The notes: generated by a model from the letters alone, not told the origin. A stretch of DNA of 64,000 nucleotides from Taklimakanibacter deserti (GCA_003574785.1 QORU01000026.1:6499-70498); one strand, 5' to 3'. Positions 1 through 8,760 are shown, numbered from the stretch's first letter. Translations and numbers: made by a program.

Positions 1-588
1 GACTTCGACGCCGGTCATGTAATCCATATTGCCGCTGTCGTCGGTATTGTAGAAGACGCCATAGGCGACATTGCCGATCTGGCCGGGCACATGGCCGATA
101 TGCGGCTGGAACTGCTGCCATTGCGAGGGAATGGCGGCGCTCGACGCATGCGTATAGCGTTCGCTCAGTCCGGCGATGAGCAGGGTCTTGCCGGTTTCGA
201 TGCGCGGCGGCTTGAGGGCGTTGGGCGGTGTATCGTTCATGGCAATGGGCTCCACGAGTTGGACGATGTCGAGGATGCGCCCTCCCCGCAGCTGTTCCGG
301 CGTCAGGCCGAACTGGTCGCGGAAGGCGCGGGTGAAGGCTTCGTGGGACCCATAGCCCGCCTCGAGAGCGACGGTGAGGATGTCGGGGGCACCGTGGCTG
401 AGCTTCTTCGCCGCCTCGCTCAGGCGCCGCGCCTTGGCATAGGCAATGACCGACATGCCGGTCGCCGCCGCAAAAGCGCGCGTCATGTGATAGCGCGAGA
501 CGCCGCCGACCGCCGCTACCTCGTCGAGGGAAATGTCCTGGGCGAAGTGGCTTTCGACGAACCAGAGCGCTCTTTCCGCGGGATTCAT
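1..588 (-). CDS. AraC-family transcriptional regulator with GyrI-like effector domain (3' part outside window)
   Basis: Reading the minus strand from the ATG at 588 gives about 196 open codons that run off the window edge, so the C-terminus is missing. Residues 8-105 form a double helix-turn-helix AraC/XylS domain, with SLDEVAAVGGVSRYHMTRAF as first helix pair and TVALEAGYGSHEAFTRAFRD as second. From about residue 125 the sequence (TGKTLLIAGLSERY, then VAYGVFYNTDD) resembles the AraC-E-bind/GyrI-like ligand-binding fold. The DNA-binding domain is N-terminal, as in the SoxS/Rob-plus-GyrI-like group. The effector is unknown. It is divergent from the DUF1254-type gene across a 441-bp gap. Confidence 0.85.
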   Translation of the reverse strand, partial: MNPAERALWFVESHFAQDISLDEVAAVGGVSRYHMTRAFAAATGMSVIAYAKARRLSEAAKKLSHGAPDILTVALEAGYGSHEAFTRAFRDQFGLTPEQLRGGRILDIVQLVEPIAMNDTPPNALKPPRIETGKTLLIAGLSERYTHASSAAIPSQWQQFQPHIGHVPGQIGNVAYGVFYNTDDSGNMDYMTGVEV

Positions 589-1029
589 GGCAATCCTCAC
601 AAAGCCTGGCCGGCATCATGCCCGCTGAGCCAAGCGCTTGTTTGACCGATATTGCGCTTTTCTTCCAATTCGACCCACCGCTTGTGCATCGCGGTCGAGG
701 GCGATGGACCTTGGTCCAACTATATAGAGGCGTTGGGCGAAGGTTTAATGCCGGGAGGGTCCGCCGACGGGCGGGCAGGCCGGCAAGGGTCTCGACGATC
801 ACCGAAAGAGAAGCTGACGACAATCCCCACTCGCATCGTCAGTGACGCATTGCTTCCGGGGCTGGGGGCAATGCCGGTCGCCGAGGCGCCTGCCGCGGAA
901 TCGGCGTTGGGCATGTATGGGCCCGGTTTCCGCCATGGCTTCGCCGGGCTCATGCCCGTGGCCCGGCGCCTTTTCGTGAGTTATCCTTGCGCCCGCTGTC
1001 GGGCATCCCGCCCTTGATGGACTTATCCG
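589..1029. promoter_or_regulatory. Divergent intergenic region with a short inverted repeat
   Basis: This 441-bp stretch between the AraC gene and the DUF1254-type gene holds no convincing gene in either direction. It contains one clean inverted repeat, TGGACC-TT-GGTCCA, at 705-718, followed by an AT-rich TATATA at 721-726. That is a plausible operator/promoter pair, but nothing in the sequence proves it. The rest is GC-rich and featureless to my eye. Confidence 0.3.
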
Positions 1030-2484
1030 ATGTCGACAAGACTTCCGAATACCCTTCCGGCCATCGATGCCCCGGCTGGATATCGCCGGCGCGATGTTGT
1101 CCTTGGTGCCGCTTCATTGACGGCGAGCGCCTTCATGCCGATGACGGCAAAGGCGCAATCCCTCTCTCCGTCCGCAGCCAGGCCGATTACCCAGGAAGCC
1201 TATATCTACGGCTTCCCGATGGTGGACAGCTATCGCGTCCAATATTCCTATTTTGTCGATCGGGGCGGACCCGAATTCAAGGCGCCGTGGAACACCATTT
1301 TCAACAATGCGCGCGTCTACACGCCCGACGACAAGGCCATCCAGACGCCGAATTCGGACACGCCCTATTCCTATGTCGGCGCCGATCTCAGGGCCGAGCC
1401 CTTGGTGTTCACGGTGCCGGAGATCGAGAAGGACCGCTACTATTCGCTCCAGTTCATCGACATGTACACTTTCAATTTCGCCTATGTCGGCAGCCGCGCC
1501 ACGGGAAATGCGGCAGGAAATTTCATCCTCGCCGGCCCTGGCTGGAAAGGCGAGACGCCGCCTGGCATCAAGGCGGTGATACCGTGTGAGACGCAATTCG
1601 CCTTCGTCCTTTATCGCACCCAGCTCTTCGGCCCCGACGACATCGAGAACGTCAAGAAGGTCCAGGCCGGCTACAAGGTTCAGCCGCTATCGTCCTTTCT
1701 GAACCAGCCGAAGCCCGCCCCGGCACCGAAGATCGATTTTCTCAAGCCCTTGAGCCCGGAAGCGGAGAAGACGTCGCCCGCCTTCTTCACGGTCCTGAAT
1801 TTTCTGCTGCAATTCTGTCCGACACATCCTTCCGAAACCGAGCTGATGGCGCGCTTCGCCACGCTTGGCATCGGCGCCGGCAAGACCTTCGATCCGCAGG
1901 CGCTTTCCCCCGAGCTTCGCGCTGCCGTCACCGACGGGATGGCAGATGCGTGGAATACCTTCAAGCAATTCAAGAGAACCCAGCTCGACACCCACAAGCG
2001 CAGCGCCGATTGCTTCGGAACACGCGAGCATCTGAAGGGCAGCTATATCGACCGCATGGCGGGAGCCGTCCTCGGCATCTATGGCAATTCGAAGGAAGAA
2101 GCCATCTATCCGGTCTACTTCGTCGATTCCCAAGGAAAGCCACTGAGCGGGGCCAAACAATACACCTTGCGTCTCGCCCCCGGACAATTGCCGCCGGTCA
2201 ACGCCTTCTGGTCATTGACGCTTTACGCGCTGCCCGCAAGCCTTCTTTCCGCCAATCCGCTCAATCGCTATCTGATCAATTCGCCGATGCTGCCGAATCT
2301 GAAGACGGACGCGGATGGCGGGCTCACGCTTTACGTCCAGAACCAGACTCCCGGCATGGACAAGGAGTCGAACTGGTTGCCCGCACCTGCCGGACCGTTT
2401 TTCCTCGTCATGCGCCTCTATTGGCCGAAGCCCGAGGCGCTTGACGGCAAATGGGAAACGCCACCGCTTGAGCGCGCGAAATGA
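1030..2484 (+). CDS. DUF1254/DUF1214 domain-containing exported protein
   Basis: The 484-residue protein begins with a Tat-type signal (YRRRDVVLGAASLTASAF, cleavage probably after AKAQ), so it is probably exported folded. Residues 50-180 match the DUF1254 pattern (EAYIYGFPMVDSYRVQYSYF, TPNSDTPYSYVGADLR). The C-terminal 110 residues match DUF1214 (FWSLTLYALPASLL, YVQNQTPG, FFLVMRLYWPKPE). Both domains are widespread in proteobacteria with no settled biochemical role. The gene stands alone between an AraC regulator and a Gly-rich protein. The ribosome-binding site before the chosen ATG is weak. Confidence 0.85.
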   Translation: MSTRLPNTLPAIDAPAGYRRRDVVLGAASLTASAFMPMTAKAQSLSPSAARPITQEAYIYGFPMVDSYRVQYSYFVDRGGPEFKAPWNTIFNNARVYTPDDKAIQTPNSDTPYSYVGADLRAEPLVFTVPEIEKDRYYSLQFIDMYTFNFAYVGSRATGNAAGNFILAGPGWKGETPPGIKAVIPCETQFAFVLYRTQLFGPDDIENVKKVQAGYKVQPLSSFLNQPKPAPAPKIDFLKPLSPEAEKTSPAFFTVLNFLLQFCPTHPSETELMARFATLGIGAGKTFDPQALSPELRAAVTDGMADAWNTFKQFKRTQLDTHKRSADCFGTREHLKGSYIDRMAGAVLGIYGNSKEEAIYPVYFVDSQGKPLSGAKQYTLRLAPGQLPPVNAFWSLTLYALPASLLSANPLNRYLINSPMLPNLKTDADGGLTLYVQNQTPGMDKESNWLPAPAGPFFLVMRLYWPKPEALDGKWETPPLERAK

Positions 2485-2714
2485 GCAAGAGGACAGCCGA
2501 TGATGGTTTGCGCGCTGACTGTTGGCATCGGCATGTCAGGCCTTGCGGCCCGGCTCGTGCGGTAACTGGATAACAGGATGATGATCTTACAAACTGCATA
2601 AAAACCTGCGCTTGTTGGCTATCCTTCAAATATAGCGCTTGGTAAATGAGGAACCCCTCGCCTAGAGTTACCCTCGCCAGAATCGGGATGGCATATTTTT
2701 TGAGAGGGTATTCC

Positions 2715-3536
2715 ATGGTTGTCTGTTCAAGCCGCTTCGTGCTGGCCGTTTCTCTTTCGGCCTTGCTCATCGTTGGACCTTCCATCGCCGGTCATTCGGA
2801 TCTGTTGTCCTATGATCAGGCTTTCGCCGAAAAGGGCGGAAATGGCGGGGGCAATGGTGGTGGCAAGGGTGGTAGCGGCGGAAACGGCGGCGGCGGCAGC
2901 GGTGGCGCGCAAGGCAATGCCGGCGCAAGCAGTGCCGGCGGGGGAAGCCAGTCGGCGAATGCCGGCCAGGCGGGCAAGTCGTCATCGAGCAAGGCGTCCG
3001 AAAAGAGCAAGGACAAGAGCCTCGCCAACGAGCTCGGCGCCTTGAATGCGGCGCATGCATCGTCGAAAGCCCTGGCCAATGCCTCGCCCAATTCGCGCGT
3101 CGGCAAGATCGCCGCTTATAAGGCTGCGAATGACGCCGCGATCGACGCCCAGGCGGAGGCGGACGAGGCCGCTGCCGCGGCCATCGCGGGCAATCCAGCG
3201 GCGGTGGCTGCGGCCGCGGAGACCAAGCTGGCTGCCGACGATCTCGCGGCCAAGCAGCAGACCCTTACGGGCCTGCAGGTCGCCGGCGCAGATCAGACTG
3301 AGATCGACGCCGCGCAACAGGCGGTCGATGACGCCGCCGATGCCTTGGCCGCGGCGCAAGCGACCCAAGCTGCGGCGGAGGCTGCCGCTATAGCGGCCGA
3401 CCCAGCCGCGCAGCAGGCGCAAGCCGAAGCCGATGCCGCAGCCGAGGTCGCGAATACCGCGCTCGAGACGGCGGCGAACAAGCCGGTAACCCCGGAAGTC
3501 AAGGCTGCCGTCGACGCGCTTCTCGCAGGCAAATAA
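2715..3536 (+). CDS. Exported Gly-rich/Ala-rich low-complexity protein
   Basis: I chose the ATG at 2715, preceded by GAGAGGG about 8 nt upstream, over an in-frame ATG at 2646. This gives 273 residues starting with a Sec-type signal peptide (hydrophobic core about residues 6-26, likely cleavage near SYDQAFA). A Gly/Asn run of about 40 residues follows (GGNGGGNGGGKGG), then a Ser/Lys-rich linker, then an Ala-rich helical segment with repeated AAQAxADEAAAAAIA-like units. The composition suggests a cell-surface or periplasmic structural protein. I recognise no catalytic domain, and low complexity makes homology calls unreliable. Confidence 0.7.
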   Translation: MVVCSSRFVLAVSLSALLIVGPSIAGHSDLLSYDQAFAEKGGNGGGNGGGKGGSGGNGGGGSGGAQGNAGASSAGGGSQSANAGQAGKSSSSKASEKSKDKSLANELGALNAAHASSKALANASPNSRVGKIAAYKAANDAAIDAQAEADEAAAAAIAGNPAAVAAAAETKLAADDLAAKQQTLTGLQVAGADQTEIDAAQQAVDDAADALAAAQATQAAAEAAAIAADPAAQQAQAEADAAAEVANTALETAANKPVTPEVKAAVDALLAGK

Positions 3537-3559
3537 GCCGCGACATCCGAAAAGCTCCG

Positions 3560-3589
3560 TTGTCCCGCGATGCGACCATCGCGGGACAA
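3560..3589 (+). terminator. Strong hairpin after the Gly-rich gene
   Basis: A perfect 13-bp stem (TTGTCCCGCGATG / CATCGCGGGACAA) with a CGAC loop lies 23 nt after the stop codon at 3536. There is no clear T-run after it, so it may act as an intrinsic terminator or a 3' stabiliser. Confidence 0.6.
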
Positions 3590-3690
3590 TGCTGTCCGGC
3601 ATGTCCTACGCTGTTCATCCCGGCCGCCTGAGGTATAGTCTTTCCGTCGGGGGCGAGACCAGGCTGATGCCGATCCCAAGGGAGGATGAA

Positions 3691-4167
3691 ATGCAGCGCC
3701 GTCTCCTCAAACTACTTTCCGTGTCGCCGGCCGTTTCCTTCGTCATTTTCGCAGCCGGCCTGTTCGCCGTCACCTTGCCTGCCGGCAGCGCGAAGACAAC
3801 CCGCCTCGACGTCATCGAGCATGCGACGACCGACACCGTCACCGATACTGGCGCCAAGGGCGACAGCGTGGGCGACCTCCTGACCTTCGCCAATGAGGTC
3901 TTCGACGCGAAGGATGCCCAGAAGGTCGGCACTAGCACCGGCTGGTGCATCCGCACCGTCGCCGGCAAATCCTGGGAATGCTTCTGGACGCTGACGCTCG
4001 CCGACGGCCAGATCACCGTCGCGGGTCCTTTCCTTGATGCCGGCGACTCCGTGCTGGCGGTCACCGGCGGCACCGGCAAATATGCCGGCGCTCGCGGCGA
4101 AATGGCGCTCCACGCACGGGACGCCAAGGGCAGCGCCTATGACTTCAAATACAGCCTGATCAAGTAA
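3691..4167 (+). CDS. Exported allene-oxide-cyclase-barrel-like protein
   Basis: The start at 3691 has GGAGGATGAA immediately upstream; longer in-frame starts at 3589 and 3667 lack this. The 158-residue product has a signal peptide (hydrophobic residues 9-31, cleavage near AGSA). The mature part shows the small beta-barrel pattern of the AOC-like/dirigent-like family: GDSVGDLLTFANEVFDAKDA, GTSTGWCIRT, then the Gly-rich LAVTGGTGKYAGARGE typical of these barrels. Bacterial members have no agreed enzymatic role and probably bind small hydrophobic ligands or act structurally. It converges with the binding-protein gene at 4195-5118 across 27 bp. Confidence 0.7.
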   Translation: MQRRLLKLLSVSPAVSFVIFAAGLFAVTLPAGSAKTTRLDVIEHATTDTVTDTGAKGDSVGDLLTFANEVFDAKDAQKVGTSTGWCIRTVAGKSWECFWTLTLADGQITVAGPFLDAGDSVLAVTGGTGKYAGARGEMALHARDAKGSAYDFKYSLIK

Positions 4168-4194
4168 AGCGCCTAGCCCCAGTCCTGCGCAAAC

Positions 4195-5118
4195 CTATTT
4201 CAACTTGGCGAGCACCGCCGCCTTGCCGTCGCTGCCGTCCCAGGCGGTGACGCCCGCGAGCCACTGGTCGAGCACGCCCGGATTCGCCGTGAGCCACATC
4301 GTCGCCGATTGCGCGGCATCCTTGTTGGCGAGGATGTCCTCCATCACAGCACCTTCCATCTCGACGGTGAACTTCAGGTTCTTCAGGAAGCGCGCCACAT
4401 TGGCGCATTCCTCGCCATAGCCGGAGCGGACCAGCGTATGGATGGTCGCCGGCCCGAAACCGTCCTTCTCGAAACCTGAAAGATAGCTGATCGGCATCTT
4501 GCCCATCACCGGATGCGGCGTCCAGGCGAGGAAGATGATCCAGTTCTTTTTGCCGAGCTCTTTTTCGGCCTGCGCCAGCATGCCCTGTTCGCTCGACTCG
4601 ACGAGGCTCCAGTCCTTGAGCCCGTTAGCCGGATCATCGATCTTGCCTTGCAGGATTCGATTGCCGTCATTGCCCGGCTCGATGCCATACATCTTGCGGC
4701 CGAATCTCTCGCCTTGCGCCGCGAGGTCGGCGAGCGACCTGACGCCGGCCTCCGCCACATAGGCGGGCACCACGGGACCATAGCCCGCTCCCTCGAGGTT
4801 CACGGCAAAGCTCTCGATCGTCTTGGCGTCGAGATAGGGGCGCACCTCGGTGGTCTGGCTTGGCATCCAATTGTCGAGCCAGATGTCGATCTGCTTGTTC
4901 TTGAGGCTTTCAAGGATGACGGGCACGCTCAAGAGCTGGTCCTTCGGCTCATAGCCGAGATGGCGCAGGACCGTCATCGCCAGGGCGTTCTGCGCGGTAT
5001 TGTCGGTCCAGCCGCCATCGGCGATGCGCGGCGCGCGGCAGCTGTCGGGCTCCTTGCCGGCGGCTGCCGATGTGAGAAGCAGAAAGGAAATACCGGCGAG
5101 CATGATGAGTTTGAGCAT
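4195..5118 (-). CDS. Glycine betaine/choline-type ABC transporter substrate-binding protein (ChoX-like)
   Basis: The ATG at 5118 has AGGAGGAGA upstream and gives 307 residues with a Sec signal (LKLIMLAGISFLLLTSAAAG). The mature sequence fits the OpuAC/ProX family, particularly the choline-binding ChoX group: RIADGGWTDNTAQNALAM at the start, then IDIWLDNWMPSQ, with aromatic residues (NWMP, AWTPHP) that usually form a quaternary-ammonium cage. No permease or ATPase genes lie beside it, so it may serve a transporter encoded elsewhere. Whether the ligand is choline or a betaine cannot be read from the sequence. Confidence 0.8.
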   Translation of the reverse strand: MLKLIMLAGISFLLLTSAAAGKEPDSCRAPRIADGGWTDNTAQNALAMTVLRHLGYEPKDQLLSVPVILESLKNKQIDIWLDNWMPSQTTEVRPYLDAKTIESFAVNLEGAGYGPVVPAYVAEAGVRSLADLAAQGERFGRKMYGIEPGNDGNRILQGKIDDPANGLKDWSLVESSEQGMLAQAEKELGKKNWIIFLAWTPHPVMGKMPISYLSGFEKDGFGPATIHTLVRSGYGEECANVARFLKNLKFTVEMEGAVMEDILANKDAAQSATMWLTANPGVLDQWLAGVTAWDGSDGKAAVLAKLK

Positions 5119-5137
5119 GGCTGTCTCCTCCTGTGCC

Positions 5138-5190
5138 AGAGCATCGGACCGAAAAGTGCGAAGCGGTTTTCGGGTAATCCGATGCGCAAA
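5138..5190. repeat. Dispersed intergenic palindromic repeat, copy 1
   Basis: An imperfect palindrome with nested arms: GCATCGGA (5141-5148) pairs with TCCGATGC (5178-5185), and CCGAAAA (5149-5155) pairs with TTTTCGG (5167-5173). A second copy is at 22877-22939 with the same core. Elements of this kind (GCATCGG...CCGAAAAGTG...GGTTTTCGG...CCGATGC) are common between genes in Rhizobiales genomes. Confidence 0.75.
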
Positions 5191-5192
5191 CA

Positions 5193-5239
5193 AAAAATAG
5201 AGCGCCGGGGCGATTCTATGAGAATCGCCAGGCGCTCTA
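5193..5239 (-). terminator. Rho-independent terminator of the dehydrogenase-like gene
   Basis: On the minus strand a long hairpin (TAGAGCGCC / GGCGCTCTA at 5198-5239, with an inner GGCGATTC / GAATCGCC) is followed by TTTTTTG. The left arm overlaps the stop codon at 5237-5239, so the terminator sits directly on the end of the gene. Confidence 0.75.
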
Positions 5240-6154
5240 TGTGGCTGTTTCCCAGTGTTTTGGCCAGTTGCCGGGCACTCTGAGATCCACTCCCGCCTGT
5301 TGCTCGATGGCCCGGCACACGCTGAGTTCGCCTTCACTTCCGCCATAGCGCCGCCGGGCCGCCTCGAACTTGGCGCGCACGAGGCGCGTCAGATCCGCAT
5401 CGACTGTCTGTTCCTCGGCAAGACCGGCGATCAGCGCCAGGTCCTTGCAGCACAGATCGAGCGTGAAGGAGGGATCATAGTGGCCGGCGAAGATCGACGG
5501 GACGTCATGCCGGCAAACGAAACTGTCGGCGGCGCCTGATTTCATCGCTTCCCACAAGGCAAGCAGATCCACGCCGGCCTTGCGCGCCGTCACCATCGCT
5601 TCGCCGATTGCCGCGGCATGAATGAACCACAACTGATTGGTGACGAGCTTGACGACACCTCCCGAGCCGAGGGGCCCGACGAAGATGATACGTCCTGCCG
5701 CGCCCAGGATGGGACGGACGCTTTCCACCAGATCGGCGGAACCGCCGGCAAACAAAGTGAGCTCGCCCTTGATCGCGCCGTCGATCGCGCCAGTGACCGG
5801 TGCGTCGATCGTGGAAACTCCCTTGTCGCCGAGAAGTGTTGCCAGATGCCGGAGAAGGCTCGGGCGGTTGGTCGTCATGTCGACCCAGACGAGACCGTGC
5901 CGCGCCGCTGACAGCAGTCCGTCCGGTCCTGTCACGATGGCCTCCACTTCGGCCGGGCCAAACACCATGGTGATCACGCAATCGGCATGGGCCGCGCACT
6001 CTGCCGGGCTTGCCGCCCATCGGGCGCCCTCCGCGACGAGGGTGTCAGCGGCTTCGGGACGGATGTCGTGGACGGTAAGCTGATGGCCAGCCCGCAGGAT
6101 ATTGCGCGCGACCGCGCAACCCATCCTGCCCAGCCCAATGAAACCGACTTTCAT
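5237..6154 (-). CDS. NAD(P)-dependent oxidoreductase of the 3-hydroxyisobutyrate dehydrogenase family
   Basis: The protein starts at MKVGFIGLGRMG (ATG at 6154) and has 305 residues, the usual length for beta-hydroxyacid dehydrogenases. Residues 4-30 hold the Rossmann motif GFIGLGRMGCAVA; DAPVTGAIDGAIKGELT carries the substrate-binding DxPVxGxxxxAxxG motif; GSGGVVKLVTNQL holds the conserved catalytic Lys. The substrate (3-hydroxyisobutyrate, tartronate semialdehyde, gamma-hydroxybutyrate or similar) is not determinable. It is divergent from a LysR gene 99 bp away, which suggests LysR control. Longer in-frame starts exist but leave the LysR promoter no room. Confidence 0.8.
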   Translation of the reverse strand: MKVGFIGLGRMGCAVARNILRAGHQLTVHDIRPEAADTLVAEGARWAASPAECAAHADCVITMVFGPAEVEAIVTGPDGLLSAARHGLVWVDMTTNRPSLLRHLATLLGDKGVSTIDAPVTGAIDGAIKGELTLFAGGSADLVESVRPILGAAGRIIFVGPLGSGGVVKLVTNQLWFIHAAAIGEAMVTARKAGVDLLALWEAMKSGAADSFVCRHDVPSIFAGHYDPSFTLDLCCKDLALIAGLAEEQTVDADLTRLVRAKFEAARRRYGGSEGELSVCRAIEQQAGVDLRVPGNWPKHWETAT

Positions 6155-6253
6155 CTGCGTCGCGCCGCCTCTTATTTGCCGGCGAGCCTGACCCATGGCT
6201 ATAGTGAGCACAAGCAAATTGCGTTGATGCCCACCATAAGAGGCGATGATGCG

Positions 6254-7210
6254 ATGAATATCGAAATCAGGCTGTTGCGCAGTTTTGTCGAGATCTACGA
6301 GGCGGGGTCGCTGTCGCGCGCCGCCGTGGCGCTCGGCTGCACTCAGGCAGCGATGAGCATGCGTCTCAAGATGCTGGAAGACGAGTTGGCGCGCCCGCTC
6401 TTCATCCGTCGCCATCATCGGCTGGACCCGACCCCGTTTGCCGCCGATTTCTACGCCAAGGCGCTGGTCGTGCTCGCCTCTTATGACGAGTTGATCTCGG
6501 CCAGCCGAAGCCGCGCCGTCGTCGAACGCGTGCGGATCGGCATACCGGACGATTATGCGCTTGGTTTTTTGCCGGATGTGATCGCCGCTCTGCTCGGCGC
6601 CCAGGCCAGGATCGACTTCGATATCAGATGCGATCTGAGCGCCAATCTTGCCGCCGCCGTAGAGAAGCAGGATCTCGACATAGCCATTGCGACTCTCGCC
6701 AATCCTCCGGAAACCGCGATCCTGCTCGGCGAGCCGGCGCTCTACTGGGTCGGCAGCGCCGCGCGGGTGATGGATGTGTCACCACCCATCGCCCTTGCCG
6801 CCTATCCTGAGGGCTGTGTCTTCCGCAAGGCGATGATCACCGCTCTGGAAGCCGCCGGTCTCGGCTGGCGCGTCGCCATCCAAAGCCGCAATCACGCCGG
6901 CATCATTGCCGGCATACGCTCTGGGGCAGCGGTGACGGCCATGGCGCAGGGCACGATACCTGCAGGCCTCGTCTGCATCGACGACCCCTACTGTCTGCCG
7001 CCGCTCGGCCATGCCCCGATCTACGCGCTGAGAGGCCGCACCGGCATCCGCCACATCGATGAGTTGGAAGCGGCATTGCATAAAGTCATATCGGCATTCT
7101 CCGGCGACGACACTCCCGCCGATCTTACTCGTGATGGAACACTTCCTCCATCGGCGCCCACCATTCGCTTTTCTTGCGCGACGACAGCGGCACCTGCATC
7201 GGGTCGGTGA
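6254..7210 (+). CDS. LysR-family transcriptional regulator
   Basis: The protein starts at MNIEIRLLRSFVEIYEAGSL (ATG 6254) with 318 residues. Residues 1-60 are the winged helix-turn-helix (LSRAAVALGCTQAAMSMRLK), followed by a periplasmic-binding-like effector domain (VERVRIGIPDDYALGFLPDV). It is divergent from the dehydrogenase-like gene at 5237-6154, a classic LysR/target arrangement. Its last about 28 codons are antisense to the 3' end of rhaM, so the two genes overlap tail to tail by 86 bp. This C-terminal extension looks non-conserved and may result from loss of an earlier stop. Confidence 0.85.
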   Translation: MNIEIRLLRSFVEIYEAGSLSRAAVALGCTQAAMSMRLKMLEDELARPLFIRRHHRLDPTPFAADFYAKALVVLASYDELISASRSRAVVERVRIGIPDDYALGFLPDVIAALLGAQARIDFDIRCDLSANLAAAVEKQDLDIAIATLANPPETAILLGEPALYWVGSAARVMDVSPPIALAAYPEGCVFRKAMITALEAAGLGWRVAIQSRNHAGIIAGIRSGAAVTAMAQGTIPAGLVCIDDPYCLPPLGHAPIYALRGRTGIRHIDELEAALHKVISAFSGDDTPADLTRDGTLPPSAPTIRFSCATTAAPASGR

Positions 7211-7454
7211 TGCGCCACCAGTCCTGCATGCGGGGATCGGCGCGCATCAGCGCCATGTCGGCGGCGAAATCCTCTCCATGATATTCCCAAGATGCGAAAA
7301 GCAGGTTCTCGGGCTCGCGCAGGAAGATCGTATAGTTGCGGATATTGCAGCGGCTGATCAGCGCCAGGATCTCGGGCCAGACTTGCGCATGGATCCTCTT
7401 ATATTCGGGGATGACCTCAGGCCTGAGGCCGATGACGAGACCCATTCGCTGCAT
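7125..7454 (-). CDS. rhaM: L-rhamnose mutarotase
   Basis: The 109-residue product matches the RhaM/RhaU family in length and sequence: MGLVIGLRPEVIPEYKRIHA at the start, NYTIFLREPENLLFASWEY in the middle and RMQDWWRITDPMQ near the end. The enzyme interconverts alpha and beta anomers of L-rhamnose in the cytoplasm. No other rhamnose genes are in the window, so it may act on another sugar or serve genes elsewhere. Its 3' end overlaps the end of the LysR gene on the opposite strand. Confidence 0.88.
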   Translation of the reverse strand: MQRMGLVIGLRPEVIPEYKRIHAQVWPEILALISRCNIRNYTIFLREPENLLFASWEYHGEDFAADMALMRADPRMQDWWRITDPMQVPLSSRKKSEWWAPMEEVFHHE

Positions 7455-7555
7455 GCGCTGTTCCCTTCCGTTGCACTATGTTATTGTAACACAAATGGAA
7501 ACGAGCGGTCAGGGAGTGAGACACGATGACGATGACGCATGCTGAGGAGAAAACG

Positions 7556-8716
7556 ATGGCCAAGGCTCTGCCTTTCGATCAGGCAAAGCTCGACGGTCTC
7601 ATGGACAAGGCCGGGATCGATGTCCTCCTCCTCACCTCCAAGCACAATATCCAGTATCTGCTCGGCGGCTATCGTTTCTTCTTCTTCGATTTCATGGATG
7701 CGATCGGCGTCAGCCGCTATCTGCCGGTGATGATCTATCGCAAGGGCCGCCCCGATCAGGCCGCCTATTTCGGCAATGGGCTCGAGATTTATGAGCGCCA
7801 GCTCGACAAGTTCTGGCCTTCGACGGTCGAGACCAAGTCCTGGGGCACGCTCGATGTGATGCGGCTCGCCGCCGACCACCTGAAGAAGCTCGGGCCCATT
7901 CGCACCTTGGGGGTCGAGATGGGCTTCCTCCCGGCCGATGCCCATGCCGCCCTGCGTGACGCGGCGCCCAATGTCGAGATCGTCGATGCGCTCTTCCCGC
8001 TGGAGCGGCTGCGCGCGGTCAAGACGCCGGAAGAGCTCGAGCTCCTCAAGAAGGCGTCGGAAGGCGTCGTCTCATCCATGCTCGCGGTCATGGGCGCGCA
8101 CGGGCCCGGCTCGACCAAGAAGCAATTGGCGGAGGCCTTGCGGCTCGAAGAGGTCAAGCGCGGCCTCACTTTCGAATATTGTCTCATCACCGTGGGATCG
8201 AGCCACAACCGCTCGCCCTCGCCCGACAGCTGGAACAAGGGCGAGGTGCTCTCGCTCGATTCCGGCGGCAATTATAAAGGCTATATCGGCGATCTCTGCC
8301 GCATGGCCGTGCTCGGCGAGCCCGACCAGGAGCTGAAGGACCTGCTCGCCGAGGTCGACATGATCCAGCAGGCGGCGCGCAGGCCGATCCGGGCCGGCGC
8401 CCGCGGCGGTGACATCTATGTCGAGGCCGACAAGGTGTTCAAGACGGCGCCGCACCGGAACATCATGCATTTCTGCGCCCATGGCATGGGCATGATCCCG
8501 CATGAGGCGCCGCGCCTCACGGGCTCAGGTCCCGTGCCCTATCCCGCCTATGACGAGGATCTGCCGCTCGAAGAAGGCATGGTCATCTCGATCGAGACCA
8601 CTCTGCCCCATCCCAAGCGCGGCTATGTGAAGCTCGAGGACACGGTCGCCGTGACCAAGACGGGCTATGAGCCCTATGGCGATGGCGGCCGCGGCTGGAA
8701 TCGCGGCAAGGTCTGA
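7556..8716 (+). CDS. M24-family metallopeptidase / Xaa-Pro dipeptidase-like hydrolase
   Basis: I placed the start at 7556 (MAKALPFDQAKLDGLM), preceded by GAGGAGAAAACG; an in-frame ATG at 7526 with AGGGAG upstream is also possible. The 386-residue protein has an N-terminal creatinase-type domain (LLLTSKHNIQYLLGGYRFFF) and a pita-bread catalytic domain from about residue 160. Likely metal ligands are visible: Asp in LSLDSGGNYKGYIGDLCRM, His in CAHGMGMIPHEAP and Glu in VISIETTLPHPKRGYVKLED. Substrate unknown. It is divergent from rhaM. Confidence 0.8.
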   Translation: MAKALPFDQAKLDGLMDKAGIDVLLLTSKHNIQYLLGGYRFFFFDFMDAIGVSRYLPVMIYRKGRPDQAAYFGNGLEIYERQLDKFWPSTVETKSWGTLDVMRLAADHLKKLGPIRTLGVEMGFLPADAHAALRDAAPNVEIVDALFPLERLRAVKTPEELELLKKASEGVVSSMLAVMGAHGPGSTKKQLAEALRLEEVKRGLTFEYCLITVGSSHNRSPSPDSWNKGEVLSLDSGGNYKGYIGDLCRMAVLGEPDQELKDLLAEVDMIQQAARRPIRAGARGGDIYVEADKVFKTAPHRNIMHFCAHGMGMIPHEAPRLTGSGPVPYPAYDEDLPLEEGMVISIETTLPHPKRGYVKLEDTVAVTKTGYEPYGDGGRGWNRGKV

Positions 8717-8720
8717 CCCC

Positions 8721-8760
8721 TTGCAATCGTGGGCCAAGCCGTGAGATTTGGGAAATATCA
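8721..8760. repeat. 40-bp element shared with the toxin-cassette leaders
   Basis: The stretch TTGCAATCGTGGGCCAAGCC followed by GTGAGATTTGGGAAATATCA closely matches the segments at 55133-55172 and 58452-58491 (core ATCGTGGGCCAA...GATTTGGGAAATATCA, one gap). It lies just after the M24 gene and may be a relic of a mobile or duplicated module, or a shared promoter-like element. Confidence 0.5.

Noticed and set aside
7125..7454. Rhamnose catabolic operon
   Set aside because: Only rhaM is present; no rhamnose kinase, aldolase, isomerase or transporter nearby.
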